DNA of 64,000 nt from Owenia fusiformis (Eukaryota; Annelida; Polychaeta; Sabellida; Oweniidae). The position numbers were made by a program, and so were the translations under genes. Where the stretch lies: contig CAIIXF020000009.1 of NCBI GenBank assembly GCA_903813345.2, positions 7,064,030-7,128,029 on the forward strand, written 5' to 3'. Under the pieces are notes generated by a model that saw only the letters and a program-made list of their open reading frames with translations, was not told the DNA's origin and did not search any database. How positions within the stretch are numbered: position 1 is the stretch's first letter; each line of letters opens with the position of its first letter. This document shows positions 1 to 12,400 of the stretch, piece by piece.

Positions 1-240
1 GCGAAACAGGTAACTACCTACTCGCATCTGAGTAATTGAGTATGATATTCTGAATTCATTTTTCATTCTCTCTAAAACGTATTCATTAGCTTTATTGATC
101 TCCCACTTTTGAGACACGGTTCTAGTTTATTTCTATTTTTACATTTATTCACCCTTCAGTTTTTCCTTTTCTTGATGCCTCTTGAATGTTCAACTCTCGA
201 AAAGTTGCTCTTAACTAATTTCATTATTTTCCTCTTTTAG
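1..240 (+). other. 3' part of an intron of the dynein gene
   Basis: AT-rich, no coding potential seen. It ends in a pyrimidine-rich tract and AG just before exon 1. Confidence 0.8.
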
Positions 241-420
241 GCTGGCAATGACTTTGGAACTGAGTTCAGTGAGCTCCAGTATGTCATGAAGCAGGTCATG
301 ATCGTCAAACTACGAGTAGAGGAACCAAAAATAATATTCGAACCTCCATTTCGGGAATGCCGTGACATCATTCTACGCTGCTTTTCCGTCATAATTCAGT
401 GTGGAGAAGGTATCCCCAGG
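241..420 (+). CDS. DNAH3: Dynein heavy chain exon 1 (tail)
   Basis: 180 bp, phase 0 to 0. Encodes [15 protein letters not shown] through CGEGIPR. Acceptor cctcttttag, donor agg|gtaagt. Part of the N-terminal region ahead of the linker. The first exon visible; upstream exons are outside the window. Confidence 0.93.
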
Positions 421-3400
421 GTAAGTTTTCTCTTTGGATTTTGTAATAATCAGAACCGAGGAATATTTCATGAGATGTCTAAATGATATTAAGAAGGAAC
501 ATAAATCTCATTTGTTGCTTTATATATGCTTGATATTCTAACTTCCCCAAAATGAAAAGGGTTCACTGGATGGCCCTTACTGATTGAAAAACTCTGGCGT
601 TACCCTTATTTTGCCTTCTTGACTGTAGGTCGAGTGTGAGCTTTTCCCTGAGTTGAAAGCCCAGCGACTTGTCCTGCGTAGTGTTAAGTTAGAGGAGACT
701 TTAGTCACAGAGTATATGGACAAAGCCATGGAGATTTTCAAGAAAAACACATTAGGACCTCAAAAGTAAGTTAAGAATGCCATATGGAGTTCACACACAG
801 CTTAAATTTTGATTATGATGTAATACGATAACATACTGCTATTGTGCATTATTTATTTATTTAAACAAACAAACAAGCAAACAATCAAACAAACAAACAA
901 ACAAACAAGCAGCTCAAACACCTTTTCAATAAAAACCCATACATTGATTTGTATTTTGAGTTTTTCACATTTCATCTCATCTCTTGCAGATATTTGAACA
1001 TGTACAAGAAATATGCTGAACTGCTGAACAACAAAGCTGAGCAAGATGTGTCAGCTTTCTTAAAGGAATCCCACTCCATACAGGCTTTCAAACAGGTACA
1101 TATACCCATAGTTTTCTTAAAGGAATCCCACTTCATACAGGCTTTCAAACAGGTAAATATACTCATAGTTTTCTTGAAGGAATCCCACTTCATACAGGCT
1201 TTCAAACAGGTAAATATACTCATAGTTTTCTTAAAGAAATCCCACTCCATACAGGCTTTCAAACAGGTAAATATACTCATAGTTTTCTTAAAGGAATCCC
1301 ACTCCATACAGGATTTTAAAGAAATCCCACTCCATACAGGCTTTCAAACAGGTAAATATACTCATAGTTTTCTTAAAGGAATCCCACTCCATACAGGCTT
1401 TCAAACAGGTAAATATACTCATAGTTTTCTTAAAGGAATCCCACTCCATACAGGCTTTCAAACAGGTAAATATACTCATAGTTTTCTTAAAGGAATCCCA
1501 CTCCATACAGGCTTTCAAACAGGTAAATATACAGGCCCGTAAGACACTTTTTTCCAAGGGGGGTGCGGTTTTTAGCTTACTAAAGAAAATATAAAATTGT
1601 CAATTTTTTTGTCGCGTAAATCAAATCGCGTTAGACAGAGGCGGGGGGGGGGGGTCAGTTACTCCCTATATTGGTTTGGAATTAACAAATGCAACTTCCA
1701 AACGTTCCAATTGTTTTGTGGGGGGTGTGAGGAGTGGTCCACTCCCCCTAGAAAATTTTACAGTTTTGAGATGCTATTTGGTGCTTTCTGGGCACTTTCA
1801 AAGTGTAAGTTTCTAAGTAGTACGCCACCACCACAAGAATAAGAGTTGAGTGATTAAAAAACTGAGCATTTAGGGGGTCTGGGGGTTCTCCCCCAGGAAA
1901 ATTTTGAAATTTGCTTGTATTTGGAGCAAATTTGCAACCATCTGGTACGCCTGTGCGTTATGATCCAATAAGAATTTTTTTCAAATTCTTTTGGGGGTGT
2001 CAAAGAGGATGAGAGGGTGAAGTGGGGCAGGGTGCCAGTAGGGGAGCAAGGGGTTGTCCCCCAGAAACATTGACCATATCAAGATGCTATTTGATGATGT
2101 CTGGGAACTTAAAAAATGTCTGAGACAATACATGAGATTCAGAATATTTATTTTGTTTTGTGGGGGATGTGAGGGGTGGCTAACTCTCCTAGAAAATATT
2201 ACAATTTAAAGATGATATTTGGTGCTTCTGGGCACTTTTAAAGGTATTAGTCAATAAAAACATTGAAAAACAATCACAATTTTTTTCAAATTTTGGGGGT
2301 GTCAAAGGGGAGGAGGGGTGTCAGAGGGGGAGGTGGGGCTGGGGTGCCAGAGGGGAAGCAAGTGTTTGTCCCCCATATCAAAGGTTTACAATATCAAGGT
2401 GCTATTTGATGAAGTTTGGGCACTTTAAAAGTGTCTGTGCCTAAAAGCGCATATTTCCCAAGAAAATTTTACAATTTTAAGATGCTATTTGGTGCTTTCT
2501 GGGCACTTTCAAAATGTATGAGTCAATAAAAGAATTTGAAAAATCTCAAGTTTTTTTTTGGGGGGAGGGGGGTGTTAAGGGGGGGGGGCTGCCAGAGGGG
2601 GAGGTGGAGTGGGGATGCCAGAGGGCGAGTAAGTGTTAGTCTTCCAGAATCATTAACTTTATCAAGGAGCTATTTGATGATGTCTGGGCAATTTAAAAGT
2701 GTCTGAGACAATACATAAAACAAATTCAGAACTTTTCCATTGTTTTGTTTGGGGTGTGAGAGGTGGTCCCCTCCCCCTAAAAATTTTTACAATTTTACGA
2801 CGCTATTTGGTGCTTTCTGGGCATTTTCAAATTGTATGAGTCAATTAAAGATTTTGAGAAAATCACATTTTTTTGGATGGGGGGGGGGGTCAAGGGAGGC
2901 GCCAGAGGAGGGGGGGGGGTTATGCAAGTGCAAGATGCAAGAGGGGAAGCAAGTCCCCCAGAAACACTAACTATATCAAGGAGCTATTTGATGATGTCTG
3001 GGCACTTTAAAAGTGTCTGAGACAAAACACTAAAACAAAAACTTTTTCATTGTTTTGTGGGGGGTGTGAGTGGTGGCCAATACCCCTAGAAAATTTTACA
3101 ATTTTAAGATGCTATTTGGTGCTTTCTGGGTACTTTCAAAGTGTATGAGTCAATGAAAAAAAATTACAAAAAAAATTACAAAAAAATTTTTTTTTCTAAT
3201 TTTTTTTCATATTTATTTTGGGGGGTAACAAAGGGGGGTGCGGTCGCACCCATCGCACCCCCCCATCTGACGGCCCTGATATACTCATAGTTTTCTTAAA
3301 GGAATCCCACTCAATACAAGCTTTCAAACAGGTAAATATACTCATAGTTTTCTTAAAGGAATCCCACTTCATACAGGCTTTCAAACAGGTAAATATACTC

Positions 3401-6400
3401 ATAGTTTTCTTAAAGGAATCCCACTTCATACAGGCTTTCAAACAGGTAAATATACTCATAGTTTTCTTAAAGGAATCCCACTCCATACAGGCTTTCAAAC
3501 AGGTAAATATACTCATAGTTTTTTTCTTAAAGGAATCCCACTCCATACAGGCTTTCAAACAGGTACTTATAGTGTACATTTAAACCTATTTTATACAATT
3601 TGTACCAAAGGTGTTGATATATTTAACTCATTTCAGTACAATCTTCAAGAGCAACCAAAAAACCAAAAAGACCCACTGAATAAAAGCCGAAATAATAATA
3701 AGATTTTGTGATGTACCATATGTTTATTATGAATGGATTTTAATTGGTGGTTTTCTTTGTAGAAAATTGACAGTTACAGAGAGCTGAAAGATGAGATAGC
3801 CTTGCTTCGTATTACGGTGCCTTTGAGCATGTTCTGTCTTGATTGCCAAGCACTCAATGCTGAACTATGTCACAGGGCTCAGAAATTAAGGGACAGACTT
3901 GTCGCCTTTGAAGTCGATGAAAACAGAGACCTGAACAAAGCGTAAGTAAAAATTCATATTTGGTAAAAATACATATTTGGTAAAAATACATATTTGGTAA
4001 AAATACATATTTGGTAGAATTGAAACTCATGATTTAATGTTCATTTTTTTTTTTTCATTTTTCATTTATTCCATATATAATATATAAAAATACAATATAA
4101 TATTATTGCCTACGTTTGAAAAAATGCTTAAATATGTTAAAAGAATGAGATTTAGATATTTCATTTATTGAATTACCAATATAATTTGTTTGTGTACTTT
4201 GTTAACCCATGCATACTATTTTAGTCTGTATAAAAAATATGACCAAATGGCGGAGAAAATATCTAGAGAACCAGAAAACACGGAGGAATTGTGTGAAATG
4301 AATAAGTTTTTGATACGTGTAAGTTTATAGGTGGTAGCAGATAGCTAAGGAATGATCTCCTATATTTTGTGATAGATGCATGCCTTCTTCCTTTGCCTAA
4401 GCCTTATGCCTTGTACAATATAGAGATGAATCGCTATCCAAAATCAGACTCTACTTTCTGTATGTGGCTGCTATATTAGGGGGTTAAAGCTTGCAATGTT
4501 TTTCACAACCTAAACGTGAATGGAAAATATTTAAGCGATGTACTTGTATGGGTGATTGGTCTTAGTATAGGTTGGCGTTTCAATTTTATATGCAAGCTTA
4601 AACTCCCTATTGTTACGACAGTACCCAATATGACTTAGTCCATTGAAAAGGGTTTGATTTTTGATAGTGAAATGCTAGAATTAGTTTTTATATAACCAAG
4701 TTCACAAAAGACTAGTTAACTCATTCAAACACATTACCCATTCAAAAACATTCCCCATAGTATAAGTGAGCATCTCACATTGAGGCCCTTGTACAATCAA
4801 TTTCACCGATGCACATATAAACCAATATCCTCAGTAAGGTTGGCCTTAATGCAAAAGTAAGGGCTGAATATTTCCAAATTAAGGATTTGATTAAATGACA
4901 ATTAGATTCAAAACAGTAAGGCTGAATATTTCTATAAGAACTATTGGACAATTACACATAAAAGAAAATATACAAAGCCTAACAACTCAAAAAATAATTT
5001 AGAAAAACATTCTCAGAACAAAGACAATCACTCATAAAAAGTGCATGTTTTATCACAACCAGTTGAACTATATTAGAGATCACCTGATGCTATATTAGGG
5101 CCCAGTACATCATGCGAAATGGAAGACATTATATTATGTATGCTTCACGTAAAGTTCATGTACACACTCACAGTGTCACGAATAGTTGGACAAAGAAATA
5201 GAAGTTACCGCCAACCAATATCATCAGCACTTCAATAGTGAGCTCATTAAGAAAAAAAATAGAACACATAGGAATCCTGTGAAGAAATAGTCTGGGATAA
5301 AAAATAATGGAAACCTATCAAAATAATACCACTAAACTGAATAATTAGAACACTTTAAACATTCTGCTTTTGTTCAATCAGATTATTTTACCTGTAGCAT
5401 GGTATGAGAATGAGAAACCATCAACTGTTCAACTGTGCATGTTTTAATATTTATTTTCTAAGCTCTTATAGACATAGCCATATGTTGGAACTTAAAGGAG
5501 CAGCAAAGACTTTAGAGATGAATTGAGTTGATAAATTTACTTGTTTAAAATTATCACGTTTTTCTAAAATCATCATCTTTTTAATACTGATGAATTTGGA
5601 CATTTTCAATAATTTCAGGTAACTCAATTATTTTTCAAATTGTATGAGAAACATTTGCATGTTCTCTCTACTCTTCGCTGCCCCTTTAAATCTGAATGAA
5701 ATTTGAATTTATATATTTCAGATGTCTTACTTTATGAAAGTGCATTGCATCTTTTCTCTTTACTAGAGTTATGGTTTATGAATGACTTTTTGTTATGCGT
5801 CCCATTGCATGTGTAATTGGCATGTTTGTGGCATATTGCATTTTGATATAATTTAATGAAAAAATAAAAGATTCAATGCACTTATGTAGTCAGATTATAG
5901 GCCAGGTGACTAATATTATTGCATACAATGTAGTTTAGTTATACAACTCTACTCTTGACGTCCATTCTTGTATACGCTTATTGTCTAGCTTTGTCTTTAT
6001 ACTTTAATACACTCTCAGCATATGTAAACGCTACGATGAAATGGCGGATCGCGTGAATGAGATTCCCTCAACAACGGAAGGTTTGGTAGAACTGCAGCAG
6101 TATTTCCAGAGTGTAAGTAGATCCCATTGGATTTTTCGTCACCTCACCATTTTGATTGCGACTATCAGTACAATAATTTAGTTTTCATTTTCACCATGGC
6201 AATATTGGAACTTCGTTTCATGATTGGTTGTAATATCACCATAACACTTAACAATTATTTCACCGTTATTTTCACCAATTTGCAGATAACACAACTTTTG
6301 TTCAACCACGATATGTATCGATCTATCAAACACACAATATCTTTAAATTTGACAATTGTTTTGAATTTAAGTAGGATAGTACATCTGTTTTGGGACACCC

Positions 6401-9400
6401 TGTATGTGTAACCAGTTGTATCACACTTTATTACATTGTACATATACTTTTTTTTAGTTCTACACCAAATGATGGCATAACCTCCACATGCCATTGTACA
6501 TTATGCTGAAATTTCACTCTTATGCATTATTTTCATTTCTGCTTACTGGTCTATTCCAGATTTAGTTATTTAGATTAAGTTATGTATATCCTTTGTGTAA
6601 CTTATTTCAGGATAAAATCTCAAAAATGTGATTCTTAAAACAATCATATCCCCTAAATGTGTCCTTGTAGAAACTCACTTTTCTCAAGCCAGTTTAAAGG
6701 AATACTGAGAAAACTGTATTTCACCATCGCATATGACTTTTATCCTGAACTACAATTGTATAAGATAACACAACAATCTGCACACACATATCATTCTCTT
6801 GTGCATCATATGCATATAGAATCTCCTCCTAGTATAGACCTAGCCTTCTCCTAGCATTTTTAATATTAAATTTTGTCTAATTAGTATTTTCACCAGTTAA
6901 AAGGAAAGCCCTCTCGAAATAAGTATTTTATTAATTTTATAATAAGATAAGATAAGATAGTATTTTATTGTTCCGTATCTCCTTCTGGAGTATTGGTAAT
7001 TTACAATAAATAAATAATGTAATACTATAAGATCTGTATGTAGAATAAAATCAAATAAAAATATCAGTTAATGTAGTTATAAAATTATGTTATTTGTCAG
7101 GATTGGATGGGATCTACATTTATAATGGTACTTGCAGTTTAGGCCTTTAGCCATAAAATGTATAAAATAATTTATAAAGAAAATACATGTATAAATATAA
7201 GATGTAGCTATAGTTAAGATTCTTTTTCAGTCCATGGATGTGACTGTTTACAAACTGAAGGCAGAGATAGATGAGGCCAGCAATAGACTACAGTTCCTCT
7301 TAGATTATGCCATGTTGCCATGTAAGTTATGCCCCGTTGATATTCCACCAATTAAAGCCTCAGTCACAATTGATCTACGGCAACTGTACGGCAACTGTAG
7401 CTTCCCCAAATCAAGAGAATTATGCAGCATAATAGGAATAAGCCCTATCATGTAGATTTTCTACATCGATTTTGTGAAGCTATGGCCGCCATAAAGCAAC
7501 TGTCACTGAGGCTAAAGCTATTCCAGTTTGCCGAGACTGTTATGCCACCAATGCCTTGTATATATACCCATGTACGTGAAACCATGCAGCACTGTAATCT
7601 TTAAAGGAATGACAGATGATTACGCTTTAATCATTTGTAGCTATACAGCCCTGTTTTTCTTCTTCTAGATTTAGTTAAGTTTGCACTAAAGCTTATTCCC
7701 ATAAAGACATGCGTTTTTCTTCTTCTAGGTTTAGTTAAGTTTGCACTAAAGCTTATTCCCATAAAGACATGCATTTTCTTCTAGATTTAGTTAAGTTTGC
7801 ACCTAAGCTTATTCCCATAAGGACATACATTTTTCTTCTTCTAGATTTAGTTAAGTTTGCACTAAAGCTTATTCCCATAAAGACATGCGTTTTTCTTCTT
7901 CTAGATTTAGTTAAGTTTGCACTAAAGCTTATTCCCATAAAGAAATGCGTTTTTCTTCTTCTAAATTTATTAAGTTTCCCCTAAAGTTTCTTGTTCTTTC
8001 TTCCTTTCCAGTATTTTGTACTTTTGGGAGTTGAGTCAAATACTATGTGTCATTTTTAAGTTAAACTAATTCAGCTGACTTTTAACTTCTGTTCTATGAT
8101 TATAGCTATCTATGAATTGTGAACTAACCCCTCCTATTGTAACCTGCAATAGACCTTACCTAACCTCTCTATTCTGTCACCTGTCCTAGTGTAGGGAGAA
8201 ACATGCTGAAATACTGAAACGAGAGGTTGACAAAGCTGCTGATACCTTGCTAAGCATCATAGAAAATGCCCATTTTTCTCGTAAGTGCTTACATCTCAAG
8301 CATACCTCATGCCACATATTTCTCAGCTTTAAGTATCCTTCCCTGTGTAGTAATCTTGCTTGCTTTTTTTGTTTCGAATCTTCGTACACATCTATCTTTC
8401 ATTCTACAAACTCTCAGCTTTGTGGACTCTTCAGTGTTAGTATGCTTTACATGATAAACTGTTAGCATTTCTTCATACACTTTTTTATACACTTCTGTAT
8501 TTGCATCAAGATCAATTCTTGCTAATGTTTATCAAAACCATGTGTATTATCCAGAGTCTATAGTACCACAAGTTTCAGGTCTGTTTGCCAAAGGGGGTTC
8601 ACATTTTTAAAAATTCCAGGGGAGGTTCATATTTGACCATTTTTGCCCAAAATCACTTGAAAAGTGGTCAGAGGGGGGGGGGGAGTTCAGAGGGTGCAAG
8701 CTGGCTACAGATATGGATTTGTTCACTGTATTATCATTCATAAGCTCAATGAACTGCTTCATTCCCATGGATATGGACAGTGATCCTCCTTCCTATCTTA
8801 CAATGCCACTGCAAGCAGATCCCTGTACGATGGTGTCTTGATGGTACTCATGAAAACAATGGTGCTCAAACTTAACCATAATTGTTCATATTAATATTCA
8901 GATGAAGACATTAAACTGAATAGTACAGTATTCCACTGGCCAGAACATATCAAGACAGTCTTTGAGCTGAGCCAATCCCGACTGACCAACAGACGTGAAC
9001 ACGCAGAGGATGAACTCAAACGCAAGGTGTCATCCTTCGAGGAGAAACTAGAGATCTTCAATAAGGAGGTGGAATCTTATCGGAAGAAAGAGGTACGATA
9101 AGCTGGATCAATTTTACTGATTTATGATCAGAGGATTAACTCCCTATTATTTTGAATTAACATTTTGATATTTACTTCATATTTAATCTACTAATATAAA
9201 TGATTAATTAACATGTTTTGTTATGGAGATAATATTGTTGAATTTTCAGAGTCATCGCTTGTATTTATCTGTGAATCAGGTATCTCTATTCACTCAATCA
9301 GGACCATAGATAACATCCCTTTTATTTTGTATAACCCCTAGTTATAAGGTCACCTGGGTCAAATGGTCATGTTTCAAACTATAAACTACCATTCATAGAT

Positions 9401-12400
9401 AGAAACTACCATTTATAGATAGAGAGTACCATTTATATATAGAAACTACCGTTCATAGATAGAAACTGCCATTCATACAGGGTGTTCCAAAAGTAACAGG
9501 ACTGGTGCTGGCATTTTGTCAAATCTGAACAGAGTGTCTTCAAATTTTCACAATTTGTACTTTGAAGTATTACAACTAAAATTGTGAAGTTTCAGAAAAA
9601 AACAAAAAATGTGGGTAGAGTTATGGTTACTATGGTAACATGACATCACAATACCCGGGGCAACTTTTTCATGAAAATGTGATATCCAACATTTGTGTAT
9701 GACTGAAGAAAGTATCTTATTCACCTATTACAACACAACATTCCTTGTTTGTTTTATTAGTTGTTTTGTTGTTATGGTTTTGCTATACAACTCAGATTCA
9801 AGTATAATTTCATAATAATAGTATTTATTTACTAATTTACTTTCCTGGAATATCACTATGTATAACAGTCTGCGCAATTAACGATTGAGTTTTTGAAAAA
9901 ATGCAATTTGAAGCCAGTCATCCCTTGATAACGCGCCTGCCCGCGAGTTAGCATTAAAATCCACTGCAGCTATAGAGGAGCTAGGTTTTGATGTCTAAAA
10001 CCATGCACCATACTCTTATGATCATGCAATATCTAATTTTTACTTATATGGAGAATGGGGGAAAATCAGGGCGGTAAGACCTTTCAATATGAAAATGACC
10101 TTCTCTTAGTTGTCCAATCGACCCTGCGTGACATGTCCTCAGATTGGTTCACTTATGTGTTTGAATCATGGATCCAGAGTGCTACTCTTATACCCATCAA
10201 AGAGGAACCTACTTTTCAAAGTAGAGGATACATAGGAATATCAAATGATGTAAAGCAAATCTTTTTCCTACCAGTTGAATTGTTGCATTTCAATTTGTAT
10301 ATGGGTTGTTCAAAATGCTTAAAGTATGTAATTTTCTGCGTGTAATGTTGCCCCGGGTATTGTGATGTCATGTTACCATAGCAACCATAACTCTACCTGA
10401 ATTTCATAATATTTTTTGAAACTTTGGAGTTTTAGTTACAATACATGAAAGTACATTATGTAAAATTTTCAAGACGATTGGTGCATATTTAACAAAATAC
10501 CAGCACCAGTCCTGTTACTTTTGGAACACCCTGTATATAGAAACTGCCATTCATATATAGAAATTACCATTCAGATAAAGATACTACCATTCATACAGAG
10601 AAACTACCATTTATAGATAGAAAATGTATGAAAGAAGCATGCCATTTGTAGCTCAGTTTACCAAAGTATATACCATAAGCTACATGCACAATCATGCATA
10701 ACTGAACCGGATCGGAGATTATTCGTTCAGACTACTCCTTGAGAAGCAAAAGGATTTCAAATGGATTTAGCTTACTTATATTTGAGAAAACTCCCAAAGC
10801 AAGGACGTGTTAGATTTACAGAAGAGGAGACATGATTAACTGTAGAAGTACATAACGCCATCTATCCATCCTATCATCTCCTTATTTCCTTATTTCTATT
10901 AAGACATATACATCACTTCCCATAGGTATAAGCCAGTTATATTTTATTTATTTATTTATTTAATATTTATTTCATGACATAGCATGGAGGTCTTTGGGTA
11001 AGTCACACACATGTAGTGGAGAGGGAAATTAATATGTGGATTGTAGTTAGGTTATGGATGGTGTACAATTGTAAACAGTTGTGAAAGAATGACTTTAATT
11101 TTTTCCTAAGGGGAGGGAGGGTGTACATGTATATTACTGGAATTTCAGGGGATGAGTAAATCAACATTTTAACTTGTAATATGGGAAAGGGGAAGGGGAG
11201 GGAGGTAATCCATAAAATATTCAACTTCATTTTGTTCACAACTGTCAACATTTGCACACCATCCCTTGGGGTTGGATAGAATGATCTACTATTGTGCTGA
11301 ACTGTTCTTTATTATTGTCGGAAAAATGACATGAGGTCCTCATTACCTGTTTTGCAATACAATCTTAAGGTTCCGTTGTTCAAAAACTCAAAAAGATTTT
11401 GAACAAACGGCTCTTTAGATTCAAGAACGAGTGATTATTGAGTGAATCTTAAAATGCTATCATGGCTAATGCTTGGTGCATGTCTTTATATGTCCAAATT
11501 GTTGTCCATGTGGCATATTGATGTTGGTACATGAAAGATTTACCTTCAAGTTATTACTTTCCTTGATATTGGCTTCTGAAAATGATTTGTATAACATCCT
11601 AAGTTATATGCTTATCAGTTTTGAAATATATCAAATGGATAGGTTTGTCAGAAAACTACTACATACTTGTAAAAATACCAAGATCTCAAAAGCTAAGCTA
11701 CTTAGATTGGAAGTAAATTGTTTTCACTGTACCATACTCATAATTCCTGGTGTACTTCTGTACTGTACTGTAATAAACTATACTGCAGTGACTGTACTGT
11801 AATATATTGTACTGTACCGTATGTGTACTGGGCTGTACTGTACTGTGTATTCTAAATGTCTGCTGTATGTTTTGTATCCTGTAGATTAGGGATGATGTCT
11901 AAATATCAATTGTGTGGAAGAACGAACTTAGGGGAGGGGGTAAATTCGGGGAGGGGGTAAATGGTGATTTAGTTCATGTAAAATATTTGTAAATATTTTA
12001 AACTTTCATAATGGGAGAATGGGTTCAAATAAATTACCTCAATATTTCCACAGTCATTTGGACATCATCTCTTATATTCTAGAATGTTTTGTGTAAAAGA
12101 AGGGGACCCAGGGAATACCATGATTAGATAGTCAGTGTTCGAATCATAGTCTTACCTGAACGATATGAAAATAAAATTAGTGGCACAGTGTCAATTAATT
12201 TCAGAATTGTTAGGTAGCTAAGGTGTCTTGGGATCTTTTTGAGTTTTTTTTTTATTATTATTATTAATTTTTTTTTGAGTTCTAAAGTTAAGGCTGCTAT
12301 TTATAGATGTTCTGTATACATTCATCAATTTATTGGTTTTGAACCCAGAAGCTGTATACCACAATCTCACTAGAAATGACATTAAAAATTCAAAAGTTAA

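Larger units (their letters stand above)
9395..10625 (+). repeat. 20-bp minisatellite interrupted by a transposon
   Basis: Units like agaaactaccattcatagat lie on both sides of the element at 9478-10533. The transposon therefore landed within an existing array. Confidence 0.8.

Noticed and set aside
949-1542. Long open frames on both strands in the 57-bp array (and again at 3196-3583)
   Set aside because: They follow from a stop-free repeat unit; apart from exon 3 they do not resemble a protein family. Kept only as possible alternative-donor extensions.
6127-6494. Open frames on both strands after exon 5b
   Set aside because: AT-rich, no family resemblance, no splice support.
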